Assembly (NCBI GenBank): GCA_030836155.1
Contig: JAURQI010000167.1
Location: forward strand, 1-52,970
Direction: 5' to 3'
Source: Crocinitomix sp.
GTDB taxonomy: Bacteria; Bacteroidota; Bacteroidia; Flavobacteriales_D; Crocinitomicaceae
DNA length: 52,970 nucleotides
The notes under the pieces were generated by a model, which searched no databases, was not told the origin of the DNA, and saw only the letters and a list, made by a program, of their open reading frames with translations. Shown here piece after piece: positions 26,202 through 35,737 of the stretch; within the stretch, counting starts at the first letter, position 1; each line of letters opens with the position of its first letter. Position numbers and translations under genes: made by a program.

Positions 26202-27743
26202 TTGACAAAAAGTCAACACATATTATGGACGGCGCTTTTAATAAGCGCCGTTTTTATTCCGCGACAACTTTTTGCGCAAGAGGATAATATTCGCCTTGTT
26301 TTTGCAGAAGATGTAGTTAATTCAGTGGAACACCCTAATACAGACGTGGCAAGAGGTCATGTAGAATTTAAGCACGGCACTACCCGACTCTTCTGTGATT
26401 CAGCTCTTTATTTTAGAGATTTTAACCTTGTTCATGCGTACAGTAATGTACAAATCAACCAAGGAGATACTGTCAATCTTTTCTGTGACTCATTAAAATA
26501 TAATGGTAACACCAACATATCGAAACTCCTCAGTAACGTCCGATTTCGAGATAATGAGTACCTGATGTTAACAGACTCTTTAGAGTATGATGGAAATAGA
26601 TCGGTTGGCTATTACACCAATCATGCACACATTTCTTCGATTAAAAACGATATGAAGTTGACCTCGGTCAAGGGTTATTATTATTCGGAGTCAAAAATAT
26701 TCTATTTTAAGGATAGCGTTCATCTTGAAGATGAGAAATATGAATTGTTTGCCGATACACTTGAATTCAGAACAATCCCTTCTGAAGCCCATTTTCACGG
26801 ACCTACGACGATCTTAATGGATACTTCTCGATTAGAATGCAAAAAAGGATTCTACAATACGAAAACGGGGATAGCAAACTTATGGTCGGGTGCTACTTTC
26901 ATAGAAAAAGGTAGAATTCTCTACGCTGACAGTCTTTACTTTGATCAACCGAACGATATTGGAGAAGGCTTTTGTAATGTCATGCTTTTTGATTCAACAG
27001 AAAATGTCCGATTTCTTGCCGACTACATGTTGAAAAAACCAGACAATGCAGCAGTGACACTCAAAGATAATGCACGAATTCTTCAATACAGCGAAACGGA
27101 CACCTTACGTTTGGCCGGAGACACGATCAATTATCATAAGGATACATTAACCGATCAGCAAATATCAATCGCAGAGAACAATGTGAGCATTATCAAAGGT
27201 GATCTATTCATCCTTTGTGATAGTGCTTATTTTAGTGAAAGAGATTCTATCTTAAAGCTTCATAAAGAACCTATTTTGTGGAATAATACCACTCAATTAT
27301 TCTCAGACTCGATGCACGCGTCATATTATGACAAAGCTTTTCATGAAATGACGATGTATCAAAACGCTATGCTAATTGGCGAACATGAAGGAGACAGCAT
27401 CCATTACGACCAAATGAAAGGTAAAAAAATGATTGCAAGTCTAGACTCCAATCAAATTAGCAGTATCCACATCATAGCTAATGCGCAAGCGCTGTATTAT
27501 CCAGAAGAAAAACAAAAAGAAGACTCCACTACTATAGAAAAAACAATGCTAAAAGGGGCCAATCGGGTCGATTGTAACTCCATTTTATTTCGTTTTTTAG
27601 ATGGTGACATTCAGTCGGTTGCTTTTTTAGATGAACCTACCAGCGTTTTTTATCCAATGAACCAAATTCCAGAAAAAGAACTCTTTTTTAAAGGATTTTC
27701 TTGGGAAATTGAACGGAAACCTTTGCGACCAATTGCTGAATAG
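26202..27743 (+). CDS. OstA/LptA-like periplasmic protein
   Basis: This 513-residue protein has a signal peptide (MTKSQHILWTALLISAVFIPRQLFAQ). A long beta-strand-rich region of OstA/LptA type follows, with repeated patterns such as ARGHVEFKHGTTRLFCDSALYF, GDTVNLFCDSLKY and KYELFADTLEF. These jelly-roll repeats are the fold of lipopolysaccharide transport proteins, so a role in LPS export is plausible. It is longer than E. coli LptA. TTG at 26202 is the only start that supplies a signal peptide. The signal-peptide codons contain a perfect terminator hairpin. Confidence 0.8.
   Translation: MTKSQHILWTALLISAVFIPRQLFAQEDNIRLVFAEDVVNSVEHPNTDVARGHVEFKHGTTRLFCDSALYFRDFNLVHAYSNVQINQGDTVNLFCDSLKYNGNTNISKLLSNVRFRDNEYLMLTDSLEYDGNRSVGYYTNHAHISSIKNDMKLTSVKGYYYSESKIFYFKDSVHLEDEKYELFADTLEFRTIPSEAHFHGPTTILMDTSRLECKKGFYNTKTGIANLWSGATFIEKGRILYADSLYFDQPNDIGEGFCNVMLFDSTENVRFLADYMLKKPDNAAVTLKDNARILQYSETDTLRLAGDTINYHKDTLTDQQISIAENNVSIIKGDLFILCDSAYFSERDSILKLHKEPILWNNTTQLFSDSMHASYYDKAFHEMTMYQNAMLIGEHEGDSIHYDQMKGKKMIASLDSNQISSIHIIANAQALYYPEEKQKEDSTTIEKTMLKGANRVDCNSILFRFLDGDIQSVAFLDEPTSVFYPMNQIPEKELFFKGFSWEIERKPLRPIAE
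26229..26255 (+). terminator. Terminator-like hairpin inside the OstA-like coding sequence
   Basis: CGGCGCTT (26230-26237) pairs perfectly with AAGCGCCG (26243-26250) around the loop TTAAT, and A26229/T51 adds a ninth pair, followed by five T residues at 26251-26255. It lies at codons 10-18 of the OstA-like gene, 28 bases past the purA stop. Confidence 0.6.
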
Positions 27744-27780
27744 TTATCTTTAACCATCTAACAGATAGAATTATTCTTTA

Positions 27781-28344
27781 ATGAAGGGAAAACTCATTGG
27801 CATATCAACCTTTTTAACCGTAGTTGCTTTTATTGTAACGGCTTCTGTGACGGCTTTAAGCCAAGAGTTCTTCAAGGCTTTTAATGCCAAACTTTCATTA
27901 TTCTTTTTTGTGGGATCAATAGTGATGACTGGAATTTATTTACTGCAAAATCATTCTCCAAACACAAAAAAAGCGTCGCGATCAATCATTTCTTTACTTG
28001 GTCTTGCACTATTAATTTTTGGAGCAGCCGTTATATTCAATGTGCTACCTATCCGTGATTTTTACAATTGGCTATTTGTTGGGGGACTCATTTATACCCT
28101 GCTGATTGAGTTGCAGTTATTGGCCTGGGGGAAAAATCAGCATATATTCGCTAAAATCATGAGTTTTTTAGTCATCTTAACGAGTCTTTTTCTAATCGCT
28201 TATTTCGTTGCAAAATGGACGTATTCTGGTTTTCAGATTTGGATTATTGTAGCTGCATTCACTAATATTGGCGCTTGTTTGATCGGCACATTCTTTGTTT
28301 CAAAAACGAGATCAGAAACGAAACAATCTGTATCGAATTCTTGA
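27781..28344 (+). CDS. Six-helix membrane protein of unknown function
   Basis: The 187 residues contain about six hydrophobic segments, starting at LIGISTFLTVVAFIVTAS and ending at FTNIGACLIGTFFVS, with a charged C-terminus (KTRSETKQSVSNS). No family is recognised. It lies between the OstA-like gene and lpxD, so an envelope role is possible but not indicated by any motif. The start ATG at 27781 is preceded by a purine-poor leader. Confidence 0.75.
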   Translation: MKGKLIGISTFLTVVAFIVTASVTALSQEFFKAFNAKLSLFFFVGSIVMTGIYLLQNHSPNTKKASRSIISLLGLALLIFGAAVIFNVLPIRDFYNWLFVGGLIYTLLIELQLLAWGKNQHIFAKIMSFLVILTSLFLIAYFVAKWTYSGFQIWIIVAAFTNIGACLIGTFFVSKTRSETKQSVSNS

Positions 28345-28450
28345 TTCAAACCTACCTTTTTAACAATTCTTACTGAATAAATAGGTTCAAACCCTCATTT
28401 TACGGGGCTTCCAATGCGCTAGTTTTATACTTGGATAATAATACCCAGAA

Positions 28451-29377
28451 ATGAGATTTAAAAACAGCCTCACATTAAAGGAAGTTGCCGCTTTTTTAAA
28501 GGCATCTTTTGTTGGTGATCCTAACCTAACGATTACTGGTATCAATGAAATTCATAAAATTGAATCCGGTGAAATCGTTTTTGTAGATCATCCAAAATAC
28601 TATAAAAAAGCACTCAATAGCGCTGCCGATGTCATCTTAATTGACCAGGAAGTAGATGTTCCTGCGGGAAAAGGTATTATCATTTGCACTGCTCCTTTTG
28701 ATGCATTTAATAAAATTACACGACATTATTCTCCTGATAAAAGTTGGACACATAATACGGGAGACAACTTCAATATCGGAGAAAACTCACAGATTTATCC
28801 CAATGCAATTATTGGCCACAATGTTTCAATAGGAGCAAATTGCATTATACATGCAGGTGCTGTTATTGGCGACAACACTATTATTGGAGATGATGTTACT
28901 GTTGGCCCTAATTCGGTCATTGGTCACTACGCATTTTACTACAAGAAAAAAGGGGAACGTTTTGACCGTATGCACACCTGTGGAAGAACTATCCTGGAAG
29001 ACCGTGTTGAAATCGGCGCATTAAGCACGGTTGATAGAGGTGTAACCGGAGACACTACTATAGGAGCAGGAACTAAAATCGACAACCAAGTACATGTCGG
29101 ACACGACACGGTTATCGGTAAAAATTGCCTCTTTGCAGCAAATGTTGGAATTGCGGGTTGTGTTATCATTAAAAACAATGTGACACTTTGGGGGCAAGTT
29201 GGTGTTGTGAGTGATGTAACAATTGAAGACAATGTTACGGTGCTAGGCCAGTCTGGTGTCGGAAATGATTTACAAGCTGGAAAAACATACTTTGGTTCGC
29301 CTTGTGGAGAAGCACGAACAAAATTCAAAGAGTTAGCCGCATTTAAACGCTTACCATCAATCATCGAAAACTTATAG
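28451..29377 (+). CDS. lpxD: UDP-3-O-(3-hydroxyacyl)glucosamine N-acyltransferase
   Basis: LpxD adds the second acyl chain in lipid A synthesis, in the cytoplasm. The N-terminal uridine-binding domain (about 1-100) is followed by hexapeptide repeats of a left-handed beta-helix. His218 in the segment [12 protein letters not shown] aligns with the catalytic histidine. Length (308) is shorter than the E. coli enzyme but normal for one of the LpxD forms of Bacteroidota, some of which carry two lpxD genes. The phosphatase gene follows after two bases. Confidence 0.9.
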   Translation: MRFKNSLTLKEVAAFLKASFVGDPNLTITGINEIHKIESGEIVFVDHPKYYKKALNSAADVILIDQEVDVPAGKGIIICTAPFDAFNKITRHYSPDKSWTHNTGDNFNIGENSQIYPNAIIGHNVSIGANCIIHAGAVIGDNTIIGDDVTVGPNSVIGHYAFYYKKKGERFDRMHTCGRTILEDRVEIGALSTVDRGVTGDTTIGAGTKIDNQVHVGHDTVIGKNCLFAANVGIAGCVIIKNNVTLWGQVGVVSDVTIEDNVTVLGQSGVGNDLQAGKTYFGSPCGEARTKFKELAAFKRLPSIIENL

Positions 29378-29379
29378 AT

Positions 29380-30615
29380 ATGGTTCCGGAATCGGTTGTA
29401 AATGAATTGGAGAACCAGTTGCAGTCAAAAGAATTTAAACTAAATTCTTTACTGGAGGTAACGCGTGCCATCAATTACAATAAACCGGTATCCGAAATAT
29501 TGGACATTTACAATTTTATTCTTCGTGAGCAACTCGGTATTCGCAAATTTGTTCTTTACAATCATCAAGAAAAATGGCAAATCATTACTAAAGTTGGTGT
29601 TAAAGGCAAAATTAAGGACATCAACATTGAACGGGATATCCTTAAATTCAAAGACATAACCGTCATTGAATCATCTTATAAAAAGTCATTGAATAATTTT
29701 GATGTAATCATCCCTGTATTCCACAAGGAAGAACCACTAGCCTATTTATTTGTAAATGGTATATTAGATGATGCCCCGGACAACAAACAAGCTTTTGAAA
29801 ATTTAAATTTCATACAAACCTTAACGAATATCATTGTTGTTGCCATAGAAAATAAGCGATTGGCCAACGAGAGTATTAAACAGCAGCGAGTGCGTCAAGA
29901 ATTGGAAGTTGCCTCAGAGATGCAGCGTTTGTTATTCCCTTCTCAATTGCCTTCTAATAGCAAGATTGATATCTCAGCAAAATATCTCTCACACCATAAG
30001 GTGAGCGGGGATTATTATGATTATATCCGACTTAATAAAGATGAATTTATCGTCTGCATTGCAGATGTTTCAGGTAAAGGGATTTCAGCGGCGATGCTCA
30101 TGGCAAATTTCCAGGCCACGGTACGAACTATTTTTAATGTCCAACGACCGACTTTAGAGGATCTCGTCCTTGATTTAAATGACAAAGTATTTACCAGCGC
30201 TAAAGGAGAGAAATTTATCACCTTTTTCATTGCAGAATACAATTCAAAAACGAGACAACTCAAATACATAAACGCAGGACATAACTGGCCAATACTTATT
30301 CGAAACAAAGATTCTCAGTTCTTAAACAAAGGATGTATAGGCCTGGGTATGTTAGAGGAGTTGCCCTTTATAGAAAGCGACACGGTGACCATTAAGAACA
30401 ATACGACGATTGTGCTTTACACCGATGGTGTAGTTGAGCTAGAAAACGCAACTGAAGAACAATTTGAAACTGATCGCCTAACTAAAATTGTACAAAGTTT
30501 CTATCCACTTTCAATGGAAGATTTAAATGAAATCGTTTTTAGTAAACTGGATGATTGGCGGGGCAAAAAGAATTATGTCGATGATACTGCGATACTGAGT
30601 TGTAGGATTTTTTAA
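29380..30615 (+). CDS. PP2C/SpoIIE-family serine phosphatase with GAF-like sensor
   Basis: This 411-residue protein has an N-terminal GAF-like region (about 20-165), a coiled linker (about 165-195, with NESIKQQRVRQELEVA) and a C-terminal SpoIIE phosphatase domain (about 200-410). The metal-binding acidic residues are seen in SGDYYDY, IADVSGKGISAAM, YTDGVVEL and DDTAIL. Such enzymes (RsbU, SiaA) dephosphorylate STAS or SiaC proteins in partner-switching pathways, and this one has no membrane helix. Candidate targets in this window are the STAS protein at 24490 and the SiaC protein at 702. Confidence 0.9.
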   Translation: MVPESVVNELENQLQSKEFKLNSLLEVTRAINYNKPVSEILDIYNFILREQLGIRKFVLYNHQEKWQIITKVGVKGKIKDINIERDILKFKDITVIESSYKKSLNNFDVIIPVFHKEEPLAYLFVNGILDDAPDNKQAFENLNFIQTLTNIIVVAIENKRLANESIKQQRVRQELEVASEMQRLLFPSQLPSNSKIDISAKYLSHHKVSGDYYDYIRLNKDEFIVCIADVSGKGISAAMLMANFQATVRTIFNVQRPTLEDLVLDLNDKVFTSAKGEKFITFFIAEYNSKTRQLKYINAGHNWPILIRNKDSQFLNKGCIGLGMLEELPFIESDTVTIKNNTTIVLYTDGVVELENATEEQFETDRLTKIVQSFYPLSMEDLNEIVFSKLDDWRGKKNYVDDTAILSCRIF

Positions 30616-30632
30616 AACAGTACCAGGTGCTA

Positions 30633-31343
30633 TTACTCAAACTCCACCTGATGTTCCTCCCAATATGCAATCGCTTGAATTAATAGCGTATCTGACACCT
30701 CATTAAACTCATCCCCCACCACATAGTCTCCGCCAAAGCCCATCGTTTCTGATTGTCCGCGTAATCCATATTTCTCACCATTTTCGAATGTAAAAACCTT
30801 ATAAGACGAAGGACTAACATCACTCCTGCAAGCTAACATATATCCAAACGTGATTTCTCCATAATTATCCTGATCAGCATCATTAAATGACACGGTAGGC
30901 ATATGTTCTACTTTTAAATCAAAATCACAATCATTTTCAAAATCAAATAGCTCTCTCAACAGCACTAATTCAGAATTTTCCTCCGTTAGCACAAAATGAT
31001 AGGTATGTAAACTCTGGCTATAGAAAAATAGATCATCCGCATGATGCCCATCTTCCATCACTTCATTTTCTTTTTCTTCTATTGTTCTTAGAAAATAGTT
31101 TTCTCCATTCAGGTCATTCCACCACCACGCATCAACTATTTTACCTTCGTATTCCAATTCTGCAGGGACAACATCGAGCTTTTTAAAAAACATATCCATC
31201 GCTTCGAATGGTTCATCTTCTATTACTGGATCAGATTTTATATCGGCTATGGCAGGCACAATTGATTCATTGTCTTTTTCCTGCTCATGGTTTGCGCAAG
31301 CCCCGATAAGCACAAGAGCAATGATTGTAAAAACATCTTGCAT
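30633..31343 (-). CDS. Lipoprotein of unknown function (M949_RS01915-like)
   Basis: This 236-residue protein has a lipoprotein signal with LIGAC (Cys16). Acidic residues dominate the first 60 positions. The central segment DADQDNYGEITFGYMLACRSDVSPSS recalls a Bacteroidota family labelled M949_RS01915 surface polysaccharide biosynthesis protein, but that is from memory. No catalytic motif is visible. It is convergent with the phosphatase gene and separated from folE by that gene's terminator. Confidence 0.6.
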   Translation of the reverse strand: MQDVFTIIALVLIGACANHEQEKDNESIVPAIADIKSDPVIEDEPFEAMDMFFKKLDVVPAELEYEGKIVDAWWWNDLNGENYFLRTIEEKENEVMEDGHHADDLFFYSQSLHTYHFVLTEENSELVLLRELFDFENDCDFDLKVEHMPTVSFNDADQDNYGEITFGYMLACRSDVSPSSYKVFTFENGEKYGLRGQSETMGFGGDYVVGDEFNEVSDTLLIQAIAYWEEHQVEFE

Positions 31344-31383
31344 AAATCCATTTTAAGTCGAATAAATGTAGGTTAAATAAAGC

Positions 31384-31413
31384 ACAAAAAAAAGGTTCGC
31401 CTCAGCGAACCTT
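31384..31413 (-). terminator. Intrinsic terminator of folE
   Basis: Read on the minus strand, AAGGTTCGC pairs perfectly with GCGAACCTT around TGAG and is followed by a run of T residues. It lies just past the folE stop. Confidence 0.85.
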
Positions 31414-31437
31414 CTTGATTATCTTTTGGTAAATTTA

Positions 31438-32109
31438 TTAAATCCCAGCTTTCATTTGTAAGTAGTTCAAAAACTCTTTACGAACATCAGGATCTTTGAA
31501 TTTCCCACCGAATTCACTGGTAACAGTACTACTCTGGATATCCTTAATTCCTCTTGAATTTACACATAAATGCTTTGCATCTAAGACGCAAGCCACATTT
31601 TCTGTGCCCAAATACTTTTGTAAATGTTTTACAACCTGAATCGTCAACCGTTCTTGAACCTGTGGACGTTTCGCATAGTATTCAACGATACGATTCATCT
31701 TCGAAAGTCCAATTACCTTTCCGTCTGAAAAATACGCTACGTGCGCTTTTCCAACAATTGGTAAGAAATGATGTTCACAAGTAGAATAAACTGTGATATC
31801 TTTCTCAACCAACATTTCAGAATAGTTGTATTTGTTTTCAAATGTTGACGCTTTTGGAGCATCCGCAGGGTTTAGCCCTCCGAAAATTTCTTTTACGTAC
31901 ATTTTTGCCACACGTCTTGGCGTGCCTTTAAGACTGTCATCTCGCAGATCCAGCCCCAACGTATCCATGATTTGCTTAAAGTGCTCCTCAATGCGTTCGA
32001 TCTTTTCTTCGTCCGACAGTTCAAAGGCGTCAGCTCTTAGTGGCGTCTCTTCGGAGGTCATCAGGTGATTGTCTCCTACCTCATCAATGATGTCTAACCC
32101 GTTTTTCAT
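31438..32109 (-). CDS. folE: GTP cyclohydrolase I
   Basis: FolE converts GTP to dihydroneopterin triphosphate, the first step of folate and pterin synthesis. The 223 residues include the zinc and catalytic motif STCEHHFLPIVGKAHVAYFS, the second cysteine in KHLCVNSRG and the conserved TPRRVAKM. ATG at 32109 adds an acidic N-terminal extension of about 30 residues. Its folate connection to pabB (about 18 kb away) is by pathway only. A -7-like TAAATTTG lies upstream at 32129-32136. Confidence 0.95.
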   Translation of the reverse strand: MKNGLDIIDEVGDNHLMTSEETPLRADAFELSDEEKIERIEEHFKQIMDTLGLDLRDDSLKGTPRRVAKMYVKEIFGGLNPADAPKASTFENKYNYSEMLVEKDITVYSTCEHHFLPIVGKAHVAYFSDGKVIGLSKMNRIVEYYAKRPQVQERLTIQVVKHLQKYLGTENVACVLDAKHLCVNSRGIKDIQSSTVTSEFGGKFKDPDVRKEFLNYLQMKAGI

Positions 32110-32128
32110 TTTATTAAGTGTATAAGTG

Positions 32129-32136
32129 CAAATTTA
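32129..32136 (-). promoter_or_regulatory. Possible -7 box for folE
   Basis: TAAATTTG on the minus strand matches TAnnTTTG and lies about 20 bases from the folE ATG. No -33 TTG is found at the usual distance. Confidence 0.35.
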
Positions 32137-32294
32137 GTGGATAATTTCTTATCGACTTCTCTTTAGCCGCAAAGTTTAGTTTTGTATGATTTCAAGTTTA
32201 AAACAGATGATGGTTTATTTTGTTCATTCATCTTATCTTTCAACTCCTAAATGTCTTTCAAAATAGTTACCAATCCAAGCGTTAAAATTGTATA

Positions 32295-32327
32295 TTTGAT
32301 ATACGTTAATCGTTGGTAGTAGGTTTG
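32295..32327 (+). promoter_or_regulatory. Bacteroidota-type promoter for the VCBS/ASPIC lipoprotein
   Basis: TTTG at 32295-32298 and TAGGTTTG at 32320-32327 are separated by 21 bases, which fits the -33/-7 consensus well. The ATG at 32367 is about 35 bases past the expected start of transcription. A second TATATTTG overlaps at 32291-32298 and could be an alternative -7 box. Confidence 0.55.
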
Positions 32328-32366
32328 TAAACTAAAGACCTACCTCCATACACACAACCAACTTAC

Positions 32367-35300
32367 ATGAATAATAGGATAAACGCAATTTTTACGCTAC
32401 TTTTTCTTACTGCTTGCGGAGGATCAGAAAACACCGACACAACCGATAATGATTCAACTTTTGTGGAATCTATGCACTTTGAGCAATTAGAATCTGATGT
32501 TACCGGCATTGATTTTCACAATACAATTACGGAAAATGACAGCTTCAATTTTTATTCTTACGAATATATCTACAATGGCGCTGGTGTTGCCGTAGGTGAC
32601 ATCAATAATGATGGGTTAAGTGATCTTTATTTCACGGGAAATCAAGTAGAAGACAAACTTTATTTGAATAAAGGTAATATGCAGTTTGAGGATATAACCG
32701 AGACAGCATTCGAAGCCGATTACAATGACGGTTGGCACACAGGGGTAGTGATGGCTGATGTAAATGGTGATAATTGGATGGATATCTACGTTTGCCGTTC
32801 TGGGGATCCAAAAGACAGAGCGCTGCTCCAAAATTTGCTTTTCATTAATAATGGAAACATGACTTTTACAGAGAAAGGTGAAGAATTTGGAGTTAATGTC
32901 GAGAAGCGGACGACTCATGCCCTATTCCTAGATTATGACAACGATAATGACCTTGATTTGTATATTTTAAATCATCCTCCCAAATATCCGGAAGATTTAC
33001 TTTTAACGCTTGAAGATTATAAAAAGATTAAGATGTTTGGAAAAGAAGCAGATGTCTTTCTAGAAAACCAAGACGGGAAGTTCGTTGATGTTACGGAAAA
33101 GGCCGGAATTCTCAATAACTGCTATGGATTAGGTGTTGCTGCTGGGGACTTGGACGGGAACGGCTTTGTGGACATCTATGTTTCTAACGATTATCAAGAT
33201 CCTGATTTACTATACATGAACAATGGAGACGGTACGTTCTCTCAAGATATTAAAACGCGCACGAATCACATCTCTGCTTATTCAATGGGTAATGACATTG
33301 CTGACTTTAACAACGATGGCTATCTCGATATCTTTACCGTAGATATGGCTGCTGAAGACCACGTGCGATCGAAGCGAAATATGGGTGCTATGAGCACCGA
33401 AGAGTTCTGGAACAATGTCAGTTATGGATTACACTATCAATATATGTTCAACGGTCTCCAAATGAATAATGGCGATGGAACATTTACAGAAATTGCGCAA
33501 GTATCGGGCATTTCAAAATCAGACTGGAGCTGGGCGCCTTTGTTCGCAGATTTCGATAATGATGGGCATAAAGACTTATTTATTTCGAATGGCTACAATA
33601 AAGAAGCACGTGACAATGATTACCTGCGAAACTATTCAAAGAAAAAGTATTTCGAAGGAGATGTGAATTACGAAGACGGACTTGAATTGATGCCTACCAC
33701 CAAAATACACAACTATATCTATAGAAATGACGGCGACATGCATTTCTCTAAAAAAACAGAAGAATGGAACTTAGATATTCCGGTTAACACCAATGGATCT
33801 GCCTATGCCGATTTAGATAATGATGGCGACCTTGACCTGATTTTAAACAATATGGAAGAAACATCTTTCATCCTAGAGAATAAACTCCAAAGTCAAAACA
33901 ATTACATTCGATTGCGCATAAAAGGAGCGGGAGACAATACTGCTGCCATCGGAGCGACAGTAAAAATCTATGCTGGTGATCAAGTTCAGTTTGCTGAAGT
34001 GCAACGTTCTCGAGGCTATCAATCTTCAGTAGAACCTTTCTTACATTTTGGTCTTGGCCAATTTGATAAAATTGACAAAATTGAAATTATATGGCCAAAC
34101 GGTCAGATGATGACAAAACAGAATATTGCTGCGAACCAAATTCATGAATTTGACCCAAGCTTAGCAAATGGCACCTATAAGCCCGACTTTTCAACCGATC
34201 ATCATTTTGTAGAAAACATAACAGACTCCATTTTTAATCATATTCACAAAGAAGCGCTGGTTAATGATTTTCAAAGTGAAGTGTTATTGCCGCATAAAAT
34301 GTCTCAACTCGGACCATTTATGAGCACCGGAGACGTTAATGGGGATGATCTTGAAGACATTTATGTTAGTGGTTCTGCAGATTTTAGCGGAACACTTTAT
34401 CTGCAAACTGCAGAAGGATTTAAGTCGACTGATGGTCCATGGAGCAAGGAGAAAAAACGAGAAGAACTGGGTTCTGAATTTATAGACGTTGACAATGATG
34501 GAGACCTTGACCTTTATGTCATTTCAGGAGGAAATGAATATGTTTACAACGCTCCAGAAATGCAAGACCAACTCTACATTAACGATGGTAACGGAAACTA
34601 TACGAATGAGACCAAAAAGCGACTACCAAAAATGGATGCTTCTGGACAACGTCTAGCTGTTTCCGATTATGATAAAGACGGTGATATAGATATTTATGTA
34701 GGTGGACGCCAGATGCCGGGGTACTACCCTTTTACTTCTCGATCTTTTTTACTTCAAAATGATGGCAATGGTGTATTTGTCGATGTTACCCTATCTTCTG
34801 TAGGTGAGACTAAAATCGAAAATCCTACACCATTTGAAGCGCCGGGAATGGTTACGGATTGTATGTTCGATGATATTGATCAAGATGGTGATGATGACTT
34901 GATAATGGTTGGGGAATGGATGCCAATCATGTTCTATGAAAACAATGATGGAAAGTTCTCGGATGTAACCAGTGACTACAACCCTGGATTGGATGTAGGA
35001 TGGTGGTATTCGATTGAAAAAGGTGATTTTAACGGCGATGGTATAAACGAGTATATCGTTGGAAATGTTGGTGCTAATAATAAATTTCATCCGAGCCGTG
35101 AAAAACCACTGGAATTATATTGTGATGATTTTGACAATAATGGAACTTTTGATATTGTATTAGCAAAGTATCAAAATGACATCTGCTATCCTGTAAGAGG
35201 ACGCCAATGTTCCTCGGAACAAATGCCGTTTATCAAACAAAAATTCCCCACTTACGCCCAATATGCAACTGCAGATGTCGAAAGCATCTATGGTAATGAA

Positions 35301-35702
35301 AAACTGGAAAAAGCATTGCATTATTCAGCTAACAACTTTCATTCGGTCATCCTAACAAAATCAGGAAGCACCTTCAAATATAAAGATTTGCCTGTCTTTG
35401 CTCAATTAGGCCCGATCAATCAGACGATCGTTCATGATATTAATAATGACGGAAACTTGGATGCAATCGTTGTTGGTAACAATTTCGCCGTGGAAGTGGA
35501 AACAATTCGCTATGACGGCGGACGTGGCGCGGTTTTATTGGGAGATGGAAACGGGAACTTTTCCCAGTTAGGGCCTAAAGAGTCTGGATTTTATGAACCG
35601 AATGACTGTAAAGACATGGCACTCATCAATTATGGTGGACAATCGATGATTATTACTGTTTCTAATCGTAATAAGGCTAAAACTTTCGCGATAAAATCAT
35701 AA
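32367..35702 (+). CDS. Large VCBS/FG-GAP repeat lipoprotein with ASPIC/UnbV domain
   Basis: This 1111-residue protein begins with a lipoprotein signal ending LTAC (Cys17) followed by GGSENTD. Many VCBS-type calcium-binding repeats of the pattern D-x-N-x-D-G-x-x-D are spread along it (for example DINNDGLSD, DVNGDNWMD, DFDNDGHKD, DKDGDIDIY). An ASPIC/UnbV domain lies near 520-595 (AAIGATVKIYAGDQ through IIWPNG). The repeats should form seven-bladed propellers at the cell surface or periplasm. The role is unknown, with ligand binding or adhesion likely by family analogy. It is monocistronic. Confidence 0.9.
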   Translation: MNNRINAIFTLLFLTACGGSENTDTTDNDSTFVESMHFEQLESDVTGIDFHNTITENDSFNFYSYEYIYNGAGVAVGDINNDGLSDLYFTGNQVEDKLYLNKGNMQFEDITETAFEADYNDGWHTGVVMADVNGDNWMDIYVCRSGDPKDRALLQNLLFINNGNMTFTEKGEEFGVNVEKRTTHALFLDYDNDNDLDLYILNHPPKYPEDLLLTLEDYKKIKMFGKEADVFLENQDGKFVDVTEKAGILNNCYGLGVAAGDLDGNGFVDIYVSNDYQDPDLLYMNNGDGTFSQDIKTRTNHISAYSMGNDIADFNNDGYLDIFTVDMAAEDHVRSKRNMGAMSTEEFWNNVSYGLHYQYMFNGLQMNNGDGTFTEIAQVSGISKSDWSWAPLFADFDNDGHKDLFISNGYNKEARDNDYLRNYSKKKYFEGDVNYEDGLELMPTTKIHNYIYRNDGDMHFSKKTEEWNLDIPVNTNGSAYADLDNDGDLDLILNNMEETSFILENKLQSQNNYIRLRIKGAGDNTAAIGATVKIYAGDQVQFAEVQRSRGYQSSVEPFLHFGLGQFDKIDKIEIIWPNGQMMTKQNIAANQIHEFDPSLANGTYKPDFSTDHHFVENITDSIFNHIHKEALVNDFQSEVLLPHKMSQLGPFMSTGDVNGDDLEDIYVSGSADFSGTLYLQTAEGFKSTDGPWSKEKKREELGSEFIDVDNDGDLDLYVISGGNEYVYNAPEMQDQLYINDGNGNYTNETKKRLPKMDASGQRLAVSDYDKDGDIDIYVGGRQMPGYYPFTSRSFLLQNDGNGVFVDVTLSSVGETKIENPTPFEAPGMVTDCMFDDIDQDGDDDLIMVGEWMPIMFYENNDGKFSDVTSDYNPGLDVGWWYSIEKGDFNGDGINEYIVGNVGANNKFHPSREKPLELYCDDFDNNGTFDIVLAKYQNDICYPVRGRQCSSEQMPFIKQKFPTYAQYATADVESIYGNEKLEKALHYSANNFHSVILTKSGSTFKYKDLPVFAQLGPINQTIVHDINNDGNLDAIVVGNNFAVEVETIRYDGGRGAVLLGDGNGNFSQLGPKESGFYEPNDCKDMALINYGGQSMIITVSNRNKAKTFAIKS

Positions 35703-35737
35703 TAGAGTAATAGCGTTTTTTTTAGCGATCTTTACGT

